33,710 bases of DNA from an uncultured Eggerthellaceae bacterium (GCA_947564425.1 CANOBU010000013.1:1-33710), one strand, 5' to 3'; shown: positions 14,338 through 22,905, counted from the stretch's first letter. Made by a program: numbers and translations. Notes: a model not told the origin generated them from the sequence alone.

Positions 14338-15225
14338 ATGGCTTTCGACGGCATGCAGGATCCCGGCCGCAATGACGAATGCTGGTGCGGCAGCGGGAAG
14401 AAGTACAAGAAATGCCACCTCGATGCCGACGGGCGCATGGAGGCCCTGGCAGCCCAGGGTTTCGAGGTGCTGCCCCGCACCCTGCTGAAGACCGAGGCCG
14501 ACATCGAGGGCATCCGGCGCTCGGCAGAGGTGAATGTGGGGGCCCTCGACCTGGTGGAGGCCAACATCGGCCCCGGGACCAGCACCGAGCAGATCGACCG
14601 CTGGGTCTACGATTACTGCATCGACCACGGTGCGGTGCCGGCGGACCTGGACTACGAGGGCTTTCCCAAAAGCGTCTGCACCTCGATCAACGAGGTCGTC
14701 TGCCACGGCATCCCCAGCCCGCAGGATATCCTGCAGGAGGGCGATATCGTGAATGTGGATATGTCCACCGTAAAGGACGGCTACTTCAGCGATTCGTCGC
14801 GCATGTTCTGCATCGGCGAGGTGAGCCCCGAGCGGCGGCGCCTGGTGCAGGTGACCAAAGAGGCTGTGGAAGCGGGACTGGCGGCCATCCGGCCCTGGGG
14901 CCTGCTGGGCGATGTGTCGCGGGCGGTGAACCGGGTGGCCGTCGATGCCGGCTACTCGGTGGTGCGCGAATTCGGCGGCCACGGCATCGGCTTGGAGTTC
15001 CACGAGGACCCTTGGGTGGGCTTCCATGATCGGGTGGGCGATGGCCCGGTGCTGGTGCCGGGGCTGTGCTTCACCATCGAGCCCATGGTGAACATGGGCA
15101 AGGCCCGCATCAACATGAAGGATCCCAACGGATGGACGGTGCGTACCGCCGACGGGAAGCCCTCGGCCCAATGGGAGGTGCAGGTGGTCATCACCGACGA
15201 TGGCTACGAACTGCTCTCCTGGTAG
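14338..15225 (+). CDS. map: Methionine aminopeptidase, type I, with N-terminal SEC-C zinc motif
   Basis: Removes the initiator methionine from new proteins at the ribosome. The 295 residues hold all five metal ligands (Asp141, Asp152, His215, Glu248, Glu280) and the substrate-side His123. The first ~30 residues carry a SEC-C motif, C15-x-C17 ... C26-H27 in CWCGSGKKYKKCH, known to bind zinc and, in SecA, SecB. This extra segment is found on a subset of type I MAPs and probably helps position the enzyme. The ATG follows pheT by nine bases with GGGGGCGG as likely binding site, so translation is coupled to pheT. Confidence 0.96.
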   Translation: MAFDGMQDPGRNDECWCGSGKKYKKCHLDADGRMEALAAQGFEVLPRTLLKTEADIEGIRRSAEVNVGALDLVEANIGPGTSTEQIDRWVYDYCIDHGAVPADLDYEGFPKSVCTSINEVVCHGIPSPQDILQEGDIVNVDMSTVKDGYFSDSSRMFCIGEVSPERRRLVQVTKEAVEAGLAAIRPWGLLGDVSRAVNRVAVDAGYSVVREFGGHGIGLEFHEDPWVGFHDRVGDGPVLVPGLCFTIEPMVNMGKARINMKDPNGWTVRTADGKPSAQWEVQVVITDDGYELLSW

Positions 15226-15265
15226 CCTGTTTCCGAAAATACAAACAAATGTTCTAATTTTCTGC

Positions 15266-15271
15266 TATACT
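15266..15271 (+). promoter_or_regulatory. -10 element ahead of the small Phd-like gene
   Basis: TATACT in an AT-rich island (about 15235-15270) that stands out from the GC-rich surroundings. It gives a leader of roughly 80-90 bases for the gene at 15362. No convincing -35 is seen. Confidence 0.45.
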
Positions 15272-15361
15272 GGGCCCATGCAGGCCGCAGCGCATCGCAT
15301 GCAGGGGATCCCGCGCCGGGCTTGTCCACCGAACATCGAATCGAGAAGGGGAGGACCCGCT

Positions 15362-15556
15362 ATGGATACCTATGCCTTGAAACCCGAAAGCCGCATCGAG
15401 GACGTCATCGCCGCAGCGCAGAGCGCCGAGGGGCCGGTGGCCGTCCTCGATGGCGGCCAGGAGTGCCTGGTGGCCCTGCGCCCGGCCGTCTTCGAGGCGC
15501 TGCTCTTCGGCAGCCTCATGCTGGAATGCACCGACCGCAGCACGCTGCGGTTCTAG
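15362..15556 (+). CDS. Small Phd/YefM-like protein (orphan antitoxin candidate)
   Basis: A 64-residue protein with the ATG preceded by GGGGAGG at suitable spacing and a plausible promoter upstream. Residues about 13-50 (IEDVIAAAQSAEGPVAVLDGG, then LVALRPAVFEALLF) follow the pattern of the Phd/YefM antitoxin fold: a helix, then a strand-rich segment with G-x-x-VAVL and a short helix. The family normally binds DNA as a dimer and neutralises a partner toxin. No toxin gene is next to it: the following gene is a convergent glutamate-cysteine ligase three bases away, and upstream is map. It could be an orphan regulator, a decayed antitoxin, or an unrelated short protein. The gene is real by start and promoter context; the family is tentative. 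Confidence 0.6.
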   Translation: MDTYALKPESRIEDVIAAAQSAEGPVAVLDGGQECLVALRPAVFEALLFGSLMLECTDRSTLRF

Positions 15557-15559
15557 GCA

Positions 15560-16789
15560 TCAGCGCCCTAGGGCTGCCAGGGTGGTCCGCTTCGAGGCCA
15601 TCTGCCGCAGCGGGATAAGGTAGCTGCGCTCGTTGCGGGCCAGGGCATCGTAGGCCCGCTCGAACAGCTCGTCCACCAGGTCGGCGGCACAGCGCCCGTA
15701 GACCTGCGCCCCGTAGCCGTCTTCCATGAGGTTCGCCTTGGCTACGGCGACATCGGCCTCCGTTACGCCGTCGAACAGGGCGTCCAGGGCGTCCAGGTTC
15801 GCGTCGCTGTAGAACAGGCCCTTCACGAGGGCCGCATAGGCGGCCACGAAGGGCACCGGCATGGCATCGGCGGTGCGGATCTCGATGTAGGTCTTCAGGC
15901 GCACGTCGTTGAACAGCATCGAGAGGGCGTGCTCCACGTCCTCTCGGTCCATGGGGCGCCCGTCGAACAGCTCGGCGAAGGTCTGCTCGGTGGCGAACAG
16001 GGCGCCTTGGGCATCCCGGGCGTAGACGGCCGGCGTCGCCAGCACGTAGGCGGCGTAATCTTCCAAGGTGAAGCGGGGGTCCAGCACGCCGGGAACCAGG
16101 TTGCAGCGGGCCGGGTCGCATTCGCGCCAGATCTCCGTGCGCATCAGCCCATGGGGCGCGGGCTCTCCTTCGAAGATGGCGCTGTTATCGCAGATCAGTG
16201 CGAAAAGCGGCGAGGCGGCCGAGGTCAGGCGCAGCTTCCTCAGGCAATCGGCTGCCGAGTAGTAGTCGATGGATATCTGGGTGGATGCGCTGCCGCGCAT
16301 CATGAAGCGCCCGTAGGGGCCGATGGCGGCGAAATGCTCGTCCATGAAGCGGTAGCGGTCCTTGGGGATCAGGGGCAGGTCCGCCGCTTTCGAGGCGGGC
16401 TGGTAGCCCACGATCACCGCGCGCTGCCCCCGGCGGTCCAGCGTCTTGGCCAGCGAGCGGTGGAACTCCTCGAAATCGCAGCGGATGGCTCCCACCTCTT
16501 CGTAGGGGCCCGCCGACAGCTCCAGCTGGGCTGCCGGTTCCAAGGTCAGGGCGGCGCCCGGGCGCATCAGGCCCAGCAGGTCCCCCTCGGCGTCCCGCAG
16601 CTGCTCATCGTAGCCTTCGGCCAGTTCTTCCAGCAGCGAGCCGATGCCCGCCGGCCCCCCATAGGGGACGGCATGGTAGCGATCGTCGGTGATGATATGC
16701 TCGAGCTCCACCCCCAGCCGACCCGGCTCGCCGGCGCCTTTGATTCCGCTTTCGAAGTATTCCACCAATGCTTCGGCCTGTGGGGTCAT
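15560..16789 (-). CDS. Glutamate-cysteine ligase, GCS2 family
   Basis: Joins glutamate and cysteine to gamma-glutamylcysteine, the first step of glutathione or ergothioneine-related thiol synthesis. The 409 residues begin with an acidic GVELEH box near residue 26 and contain AQLELSAGP near 108 and SASTQISIDY near 175, typical of the GCS2 (plant-type/EgtA-like) ligase family. The start has AAGGAG close upstream. A second gene such as gshB is not adjacent and no ergothioneine genes are near, so the final product is open: gamma-Glu-Cys alone is used as a thiol buffer in some bacteria. The gene is divergent from argC and convergent with the small Phd-like gene. Confidence 0.85.
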   Translation of the reverse strand: MTPQAEALVEYFESGIKGAGEPGRLGVELEHIITDDRYHAVPYGGPAGIGSLLEELAEGYDEQLRDAEGDLLGLMRPGAALTLEPAAQLELSAGPYEEVGAIRCDFEEFHRSLAKTLDRRGQRAVIVGYQPASKAADLPLIPKDRYRFMDEHFAAIGPYGRFMMRGSASTQISIDYYSAADCLRKLRLTSAASPLFALICDNSAIFEGEPAPHGLMRTEIWRECDPARCNLVPGVLDPRFTLEDYAAYVLATPAVYARDAQGALFATEQTFAELFDGRPMDREDVEHALSMLFNDVRLKTYIEIRTADAMPVPFVAAYAALVKGLFYSDANLDALDALFDGVTEADVAVAKANLMEDGYGAQVYGRCAADLVDELFERAYDALARNERSYLIPLRQMASKRTTLAALGR

Positions 16790-16814
16790 GTCATGCTCCT
16801 TGCCAAGGGCTTAT

Positions 16815-16905
16815 CGATTAACTGGATACTTTACCCCAAAGCGGCCGCTAATCGGTTAATACGGTGAATGGCTTGCAAATGAAAGGGTGTTTTTCTACGA
16901 TTAAC
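16815..16905. repeat. Three copies of an 8-base motif (CGRTTAAY) in the gshA-like/argC divergent region
   Basis: CGATTAAC at 16815-16822, CGGTTAAT at 16853-16860 and CGATTAAC at 16898-16905, in the same orientation, spaced 38 and 45 bases start to start. The third overlaps the proposed argC -10. Candidate regulator binding sites in a 150-base divergent promoter region. Whether this is an arginine repressor site is not known. Confidence 0.55.
16873..16901 (+). promoter_or_regulatory. Sigma-70-type promoter of the arginine operon
   Basis: TTGCAA (16873-16878), exactly 17 bases, then TACGAT (16896-16901). Start of transcription would fall near 16908, giving a leader of about 33 bases to the argC ATG at 16941. 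The third CGATTAAC repeat overlaps the -10, as expected for an operator. Confidence 0.65.
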
Positions 16906-16940
16906 GCTTCCAATGAAGATGCAGAACGAGGCGATGGGCT

Positions 16941-17996
16941 ATGGCTATCAAAACGGGGGTTGTCGGGGCGGCGGGGTTCGCTGGGATCGAAGCCGTGCGC
17001 CTGCTCCTGGGCCATCCCGATTTCCAGTTGGTCGCAGCCACATCCGATGAGCTTGCGGGCCGTCCCCTGGCCAGCTGCTATCCCGGTTTCGCAGGAGCCA
17101 CCGACCTGGCCTTCTCGGCCCATGCCGATGCCCCCTTGGGCGATTGCGAGGTCGTGTTCCTGGCGGTGCCCCATACCGCCGCCCTCGCCATGGCGCCGGA
17201 CCTGGTGCAATCGGGTGCGGCGGTGATCGACCTCTCCGCCGATTTCCGCTTGAAGGACCCGGCGGTATACGAGGCATGGTACGGCGTGCCCCATACGCAG
17301 CGCGAGCTGCTGGCCGAAGCGGCCTTCGGGCTGCCGGAGCTGTTCCCGGAGGGTTTGCAGCAGCAGGCCGCCCGTTTCGCCCAGGGCCGGGGTGCGCTGG
17401 TTGCTTGCGCCGGCTGCTATCCCACCGCCACATCCTTGGCCGCCGCCCCCCTGGTGAGGGCGGGGCTCTTGGGTGCGGGCCCGGTGGTGGCCGATGCCGT
17501 GTCGGGCGTCACCGGCGCGGGCAAGAAGGCGAATGCGCGCACCCACTTCTGCTCGGCCGATGAGAACCTTGCGGCCTACGGCGTGGCCTCGCATCGCCAC
17601 ACCCCCGAGATAGAGCAGATCCTGGGATTGCGGGACCGCTTGGTGTTCACGCCCCATCTGGGCCCCTTGAAGCGGGGTATCTTGTCCACCGTCACCATGC
17701 CGTTGGCCCAGCCGGCAACGCAGCAGCAGCTCGATGCCCTCTACGCCGGCTTCTACGCCGGCGCCCCCTTCGTCACCTACCTGGGCGGCGATGCCCAGCC
17801 CCAGACCTCTTCGGTGGCGGGCACCAACCGCGCCCATGTATCGGCTGTGGCCGATGGACGCACGGGCACGGTTATAGCCACCTGTGCCATCGACAACCTG
17901 TGCAAGGGCGCGGCGGGCCAGGCGGTCCAATGCGCCAATATCGTTTGCGGCCTCCCCGAAACCGCCGGCCTCGACGGCGTCGGGCTGCCGGTTTAA
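16941..17996 (+). CDS. argC: N-acetyl-gamma-glutamyl-phosphate reductase
   Basis: Third step of arginine synthesis: reduces N-acetylglutamyl phosphate with NADPH to the semialdehyde. The 351 residues show the N-terminal NADP-binding turn GAAGFAG (9-15) and the catalytic Cys159 in ACAGCYPT, where most homologues have NPGCYPT. It is the first gene of argC-J-B-D-G-H, 10 bases ahead of argJ. ATG 16941 has GAGG a few bases upstream. The replacement of NP by CA just before the catalytic Cys is tolerated in the family as far as I recall. Confidence 0.96.
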   Translation: MAIKTGVVGAAGFAGIEAVRLLLGHPDFQLVAATSDELAGRPLASCYPGFAGATDLAFSAHADAPLGDCEVVFLAVPHTAALAMAPDLVQSGAAVIDLSADFRLKDPAVYEAWYGVPHTQRELLAEAAFGLPELFPEGLQQQAARFAQGRGALVACAGCYPTATSLAAAPLVRAGLLGAGPVVADAVSGVTGAGKKANARTHFCSADENLAAYGVASHRHTPEIEQILGLRDRLVFTPHLGPLKRGILSTVTMPLAQPATQQQLDALYAGFYAGAPFVTYLGGDAQPQTSSVAGTNRAHVSAVADGRTGTVIATCAIDNLCKGAAGQAVQCANIVCGLPETAGLDGVGLPV

Positions 17997-18006
17997 AGGA
18001 GGCGCC

Positions 18007-19314
18007 ATGTCAGCAGGGAAGCCGGATACCGCAGAACCCTTGAACCTGGGGAGCCTCGCCGCCCCCGACGGCCGCTTCCGTGCCGTGGAAGGCGGCGGCG
18101 CAGCCTCTGCCGCCGGATTCCGGGCGGCGGGGATCCATGCCGGCTTCCGCCGCGACCCCTCCCGCCTGGATCTGGGCCTGGTGGTATCCGACACCCCTGC
18201 TGCCTGCGCCGGCGTGTTCACGCGCAATGTGTTCTGCGCCGCGCCGGTTATCGTCGATCGCGAGCATCTCGGCGGGTGCGGCTACGGCACCGCCCGGGCC
18301 CTGCTGGTGAATTCCGGCACGGCCAATGCCGCCACCGGCCCCCGGGGGCTCGAGGACGCCTATCGCATGGCGGCCTTGGTCGCCGAGGGGCTCGGCTGCC
18401 CCGAAAGCGAGGTCATGGTGGCCTCCACCGGCGTCATCGGCGTGCATCTGCCCATGGAGCGCTTCGATACGGGTGTCCCGCAGGTCATCGCGGCCCTTTC
18501 CGACCGGGGCGGCGCGGATGCCGCCCGGGCCATCATGACCACCGACACGCATCCGAAGGAAGCGGCCGTCTGCTTCGACGGCGATAGCGTGGGCTATCCC
18601 GGCTGCACCTTCACCGTGGGCGGCATGGCGAAGGGCTCGGGCATGATCATGCCCGACATGGCCACCATGATCGCCTGCATCACCACCGATGCCCCCGTGG
18701 CCGCTCCCGACCTCCATCGGGCCCTGCGTGCGACAGCCGATTGCACCTTCAACAAGGTCACGGTCGACTCCGATACCTCCACCAACGATACCTGCATCCT
18801 GTTCGCCAACGGCGCCGCTGCTCCCGGTGCGCAGCCGTTCGCGCCGGACGGCCCCGCCATGCAGGCATTCCGCCAGGCGCTGCTGCAGGTATGCACGACC
18901 CTGGCCCGGGCCATGGCCGCCGACGGCGAAGGCGCCACGAAGCTGGTGACGGTGCGCGTGGCCGGGGCCGCCAGCGAGGCCGATGCCGATGCCGCAGCCC
19001 GCACCATAGCCAATTCGCCCCTGGTGAAAACGGCCATCTTCGGCCACGATGCCAATTGGGGCCGCATCGCCGCCGCTGCCGGCCGCTCCGGCGCCGCTTT
19101 CGACCAGGGCGATGTGTCCATCGATATCATGGGAATCCCCGTTTGCCGCGGGGGCCTGCCCGTCCCCTTCAGCGAGGAGGAGGCCCTGCGACGATTCGAG
19201 CGCCCCGAGATAGAACTGGATGTTCATCTGGGCGCCGGAAACCACGCAACCGCAGTATTCACCTGCGACTTCACCCATGACTACATAACGATAAACGGAG
19301 ATTACCGAACATGA
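18007..19314 (+). CDS. argJ: Bifunctional ornithine acetyltransferase / N-acetylglutamate synthase
   Basis: Recycles the acetyl group between N-acetylornithine and glutamate and can start the pathway from acetyl-CoA. The 435 residues include the GSGMIMPDMATM segment, where the autoproteolytic Ala219-Thr220 bond yields alpha and beta chains and Thr220 is the nucleophile. There is a ~25-residue N-terminal extension against typical ArgJ, but AAAGGAGG at 17995-18002 strongly supports ATG 18007. Its 3' end overlaps argB by ATGA. Absence of argA/argE-type genes nearby fits a cyclic pathway based on ArgJ. Confidence 0.96.
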   Translation: MSAGKPDTAEPLNLGSLAAPDGRFRAVEGGGAASAAGFRAAGIHAGFRRDPSRLDLGLVVSDTPAACAGVFTRNVFCAAPVIVDREHLGGCGYGTARALLVNSGTANAATGPRGLEDAYRMAALVAEGLGCPESEVMVASTGVIGVHLPMERFDTGVPQVIAALSDRGGADAARAIMTTDTHPKEAAVCFDGDSVGYPGCTFTVGGMAKGSGMIMPDMATMIACITTDAPVAAPDLHRALRATADCTFNKVTVDSDTSTNDTCILFANGAAAPGAQPFAPDGPAMQAFRQALLQVCTTLARAMAADGEGATKLVTVRVAGAASEADADAAARTIANSPLVKTAIFGHDANWGRIAAAAGRSGAAFDQGDVSIDIMGIPVCRGGLPVPFSEEEALRRFERPEIELDVHLGAGNHATAVFTCDFTHDYITINGDYRT

Positions 19315-20264
19315 AGCTTTCGAAGGATACCAGACCGAACGGCGGAGCCGATAAGGAGTCGGCGCAGCTCATCGCCGAGGCGCTGCCTTGGATCAAGAAC
19401 ATCACCGGCAAGACCGTCGTCATAAAGTACGGCGGGGCCGCCATGGTGGACCCGCAGCTGCGGGCCGATGTGATGGCCGATATCGTGCTGCTGAAGACCG
19501 TCGGCGTGAACCCCGTTATCGTGCATGGCGGCGGCAAGGATATCACCCGGGCCATGGACCATGCGGGGCTGCCCGTGCGGTTCGAGGCGGGCCAGAGGGT
19601 CACCGACGACGATGCCATGGAAGTGGTGCGCACGGTGCTGGCCGGCAAGGTGAACCAGGAGCTCGTCCGCGCCCTGAACGAGCACGGCAACATCGCCGTG
19701 GGCGTCAGCGGCATCGATGGCGGCATGATAATCGCGGAGCCCGACGGCGGCGCCTTGGGCCGCGTGGGGCGCATCAAGCGCATAAACGGCTCGCTGCTGC
19801 AGGACCTCATCGCCGCCGACTACATCCCGGTGATCGCATCGGTGGCCATCGGCAACGACGGCGGCTACTGCAATGTGAACGCCGATGTGGTGGCCGGCGA
19901 GATAGCGGCTGCCGTCGGCGCCGCCAAGATACTGTTCCTCACCGATGTGGACGGCCTGTACCTGGATTTCGACGACAAGGGCACCCTGGTGTCGCAGCTG
20001 TCCGCCGATGAGGCCCGCGGGCTCATCGAGGGCGGCACGCTGTCGTCCGGCATGATCCCCAAGCTGCGCTCCTGCATCCACGCCCTCCAGGGCGGCGTGC
20101 CCAGCGCCTATATCGTCAACGGCACGGTGCCCCATTCCATCCTGCTGGAGATGCTCACCGTGTCCGGCGTGGGCACGGCGGTCTATGCAGGCGGCACCGA
20201 GGAAGGGGACGGGTCACCAGCCCCCCTGGGCAATTTCGCAGCGAAGCTGCTCGAGAACAAGTAA
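19311..20264 (+). CDS. argB: Acetylglutamate kinase
   Basis: Phosphorylates N-acetylglutamate, usually the arginine-inhibited step. The 317 residues hold VVIKYGGAAM, VIVHGGG and LTDVDGLY motifs of the amino acid kinase fold. Length and N-terminal helix of about 20-25 residues before the kinase core match the hexameric, arginine-sensitive ArgB type of bacteria. The start overlaps argJ (ATGA, 19311-19314). Confidence 0.97.
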   Translation: MKLSKDTRPNGGADKESAQLIAEALPWIKNITGKTVVIKYGGAAMVDPQLRADVMADIVLLKTVGVNPVIVHGGGKDITRAMDHAGLPVRFEAGQRVTDDDAMEVVRTVLAGKVNQELVRALNEHGNIAVGVSGIDGGMIIAEPDGGALGRVGRIKRINGSLLQDLIAADYIPVIASVAIGNDGGYCNVNADVVAGEIAAAVGAAKILFLTDVDGLYLDFDDKGTLVSQLSADEARGLIEGGTLSSGMIPKLRSCIHALQGGVPSAYIVNGTVPHSILLEMLTVSGVGTAVYAGGTEEGDGSPAPLGNFAAKLLENK

Positions 20265-20278
20265 CATCGGTTGGCGCA

Positions 20279-20350
20279 GGAACGGGTAGTGCGGCCCCTG
20301 CGCGGGCGCCGCTTCCGGAGCCGCAACCGCGGGTCCGGCATCCCCGTTCC
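20279..20350. other. Structured argB-argD spacer
   Basis: The 108-base spacer (20265-20372) is the longest inside the arginine operon. GGAACGGG at 20279-20286 pairs with CCCGTTCC at 20343-20350, with additional GC-rich pairing possible inside. It might tune expression of distal genes; no promoter or start is seen in it. Confidence 0.4.
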
Positions 20351-20372
20351 GCCGATACGAAGGAGGAGGACC

Positions 20373-21599
20373 ATGGGGTTCCAGACAGAGAAGGCATTGG
20401 AAGAAACCTATGTGATGCATACATTCGGGCGCAAGCCCGTGGAGTTCGTCCGCGGATCGGGGATGCACCTCTTTGATGATGAGGGGCGCGAGTACCTGGA
20501 TTTCCTCTCGGGCATCGGCGTGGTCAGCCTGGGGCATTGCCATCCGGCCCTGGTGCGGGCCATAAGCGACCAGGCGCAGCGGCTCATCCATGTGAGCAAC
20601 TACTACTATATCGAGGGCCGCGGGCGCCTGGCCCAGCGCCTGTCGGAGCTGCTGTCGGCGGGGGAGGGCGCCCCGGACGGTCCCTGGCAGACCTTCTTCG
20701 CCAACTCCGGCGCCGAGGCGAACGAATGCGCTATAAAGCTGGCGCGGCTGTACGCCCGCTCCCGCAGTGCGCGCCCCGACGAGCCCTGCGCCAAGCGGCT
20801 CGTCGTCACCCTGCAGCGCAGCTTCCACGGCCGCACCCTGGCCACCTTGGCGGCCACGGCCCAACCGGTGAAGCAGGAGATATTCCAGCCGCTGCCCGAT
20901 GGGTTCATAGCCACACCCGCCAACGACCTAGACGCCTTGCGGCAGCTGTTCCAGCAGAAAGGCGATGAGATATGCGCCCTGCTGCTGGAGCCCGTGCAGG
21001 GGGAATGCGGCGTGTATCCCTGCACCCGCGAGTTCCTGCAGGAGGCACGGCGCCTCACGGAAGCAAGCGGGGCCCTGCTCATGGCCGACGAGGTTCAATG
21101 CGGTATGTTCCGCTGCGGCACCTATCCCTTCGCCTTCCAGCATGCCGGCATCTGCCCCGACGTGGTCACCATGGCCAAGGGCATAGCCGGCGGCGTGCCC
21201 ATGGGGGCCTGCGCGGCCCAGGCCCAGGTGGCCTCGGTGTTCGAACCCGGCGTGCACGGCTCCACCTTCGGCGGCAGCAACCTGGCCGTGGCTGCAGCGA
21301 ATTGCGTGCTGGACACCGTGCAGGCCGAAGGCCTGGCTGCGAATGCCGCCCAGGTGGGCGCCTACCTGAAGGAGCGCCTGGCCGCTATCCCCGCGGTGCA
21401 GGAGGTGCGCGGCCTGGGCCTCATGGTGGCGGCCGACCTGGCCGAGGGGCACGACGCCAATGCCATCGTGCTGGCGGCGCTCGAAGCCGGCCTGGTGCTG
21501 AACGCCACGGGCCCGCGCACCCTGCGCTTCCTGCCGCCCCTCGTGTGCTCCCGTGAAGATGTGGATGCCATGGCCGAAAGGCTGGAAGGGCTGCTGTAG
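20373..21599 (+). CDS. argD: Acetylornithine aminotransferase
   Basis: PLP enzyme that converts N-acetylglutamate semialdehyde to N-acetylornithine; related enzymes also serve lysine synthesis. The 408 residues contain ANSGAEANE, the cofactor-binding MADEVQ (Asp239) and Lys269 in VTMAKGIAGG for the Schiff base. ATG 20373 is preceded by AGGAGGAGG, a very strong binding site; upstream in-frame codons are not part of the protein. It is the fourth gene of the arginine cluster. Confidence 0.96.
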   Translation: MGFQTEKALEETYVMHTFGRKPVEFVRGSGMHLFDDEGREYLDFLSGIGVVSLGHCHPALVRAISDQAQRLIHVSNYYYIEGRGRLAQRLSELLSAGEGAPDGPWQTFFANSGAEANECAIKLARLYARSRSARPDEPCAKRLVVTLQRSFHGRTLATLAATAQPVKQEIFQPLPDGFIATPANDLDALRQLFQQKGDEICALLLEPVQGECGVYPCTREFLQEARRLTEASGALLMADEVQCGMFRCGTYPFAFQHAGICPDVVTMAKGIAGGVPMGACAAQAQVASVFEPGVHGSTFGGSNLAVAAANCVLDTVQAEGLAANAAQVGAYLKERLAAIPAVQEVRGLGLMVAADLAEGHDANAIVLAALEAGLVLNATGPRTLRFLPPLVCSREDVDAMAERLEGLL

Positions 21600-21618
21600 A
21601 ATAGCAACCGGTAACTCT

Positions 21619-21636
21619 ATCGTGCTAAAGCACGAT
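21619..21636. repeat. 18-base inverted repeat in the argD-argG gap
   Basis: ATCGTGCT-AA-AGCACGAT is a perfect inverted repeat, 22 bases before the argG start and 20 after the argD stop. It could be an operator, a small attenuating hairpin or a message-stability element. This is the place where argF sits in many related clusters, but argF is absent. Confidence 0.6.
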
Positions 21637-21658
21637 GCCCATAGGGAAAGGAAGCGAA

Positions 21659-22879
21659 ATGGCTGAGAAAGAGAAGGTCGTCCTGGCGTATTCCGGCGGC
21701 CTGGATACATCCATCTGCATCAAATGGCTCATCGACGAGCATAACCTGGACGTGATCGCCGTAGTGGGCGAGGTGGGCCAAGAGCACGAGGGCCTGGAGG
21801 CCGTGCGCCAGAAAGCCCTGCGCACGGGGGCCGTGGAATGCTATGTAGTGGACATGCGCGAGGAGTTCGTGGACGGCTACCTGACCGATGCCATCCGCGC
21901 CAACGCCCTCTACGAGAACCAGTACCCGCTGCTCTCGGCCCTGTCGCGGCCGGTCATCACGAAGCATCTGGTGGACATCGCCCATAAGCACGGGGCCAAG
22001 TACATCGCCCACGGCTGCACGGGCAAGGGCAACGACCAGGTGCGCTTCGAGACCTCCATCATGCTGCTCGACCCCACCCTGAAGATCATCGCGCCGGTGC
22101 GCGAGTGGCCCTTCAAGACGCGCCCCGAAGAGATGGAATGGGCGGCCGCCCACGGCGTGGAGGTGCCCACCACCAACAAGAAGCCCTATTCCATCGACGA
22201 TAACCTGTGGGGACGCGCCATCGAATGCGGTGTGCTGGAAGACCCCATGAACGAGCCCCCCGAGGACATCTACACCATGACGGTATCGCCCGAGGAGGCC
22301 CCCGACAAGCCCGAGTACATCGAGGTGGATTTCAAGGCCGGCATCCCCTGCGGGCTGGACGGCAAGCCCATGAAGTACATCGATGTCATCTACAAGCTGA
22401 ACGAGGTGGCGGGCCGCAACGGCTTCGGCCGCCTGGATATGATCGAGAACCGCCTGGTGGGCGTCAAGAGCCGCGAATGCTACGAGCAGCCGGCGGCCCT
22501 GGCCCTCATCACCGCCCATAAGGCCCTGGAGGCCATGTGCCTGGAGCGCGAGGTGCTGCACTACAAGCTGGGCATCGAGCAGAAGTGGGCCGAGGTCGTG
22601 TACTACGGCGCCTGGTTCGGCCCCCTGAAGGCGGCCCTGGACGGCTTCATCGATGCCACCCAGGATTGCGTCACCGGCACCGTGCGCCTGAAGTTCTACA
22701 AGGGCACCTGCACCGTGGTGGGCCGCCGCAGCGACTATTCCCTGTACAGCTACGAGCTGGCAACCTACGACACCGATGACCAGTTCAACCACGAATCGTC
22801 CGCCGGCTTCATCGAGCTGAACGCCCTGTCCATGAAGACCTGGGCCATCAACCGCCTGCAGCATAAGGCCGACCGCTAG
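21659..22879 (+). CDS. argG: Argininosuccinate synthase
   Basis: Condenses citrulline and aspartate with ATP. The 406 residues begin with the PP-loop AYSGGLDTS (10-18), followed by the expected core and the C-terminal helix. ATG 21659 is chosen, with GGGAAAGGAAG upstream. It is followed by argH after 26 bases. Confidence 0.97.
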   Translation: MAEKEKVVLAYSGGLDTSICIKWLIDEHNLDVIAVVGEVGQEHEGLEAVRQKALRTGAVECYVVDMREEFVDGYLTDAIRANALYENQYPLLSALSRPVITKHLVDIAHKHGAKYIAHGCTGKGNDQVRFETSIMLLDPTLKIIAPVREWPFKTRPEEMEWAAAHGVEVPTTNKKPYSIDDNLWGRAIECGVLEDPMNEPPEDIYTMTVSPEEAPDKPEYIEVDFKAGIPCGLDGKPMKYIDVIYKLNEVAGRNGFGRLDMIENRLVGVKSRECYEQPAALALITAHKALEAMCLEREVLHYKLGIEQKWAEVVYYGAWFGPLKAALDGFIDATQDCVTGTVRLKFYKGTCTVVGRRSDYSLYSYELATYDTDDQFNHESSAGFIELNALSMKTWAINRLQHKADR

Positions 22880-22905
22880 GCCGGCCGGCAGGGAAAGGGG
22901 AGGCC

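Noticed and set aside
11584..15171. 1195-codon minus-strand open frame opposite pheS-pheT-map
   Set aside because: Antisense shadow of well-recognised plus-strand genes; composition is low in hydrophobic order and no start signal is seen.
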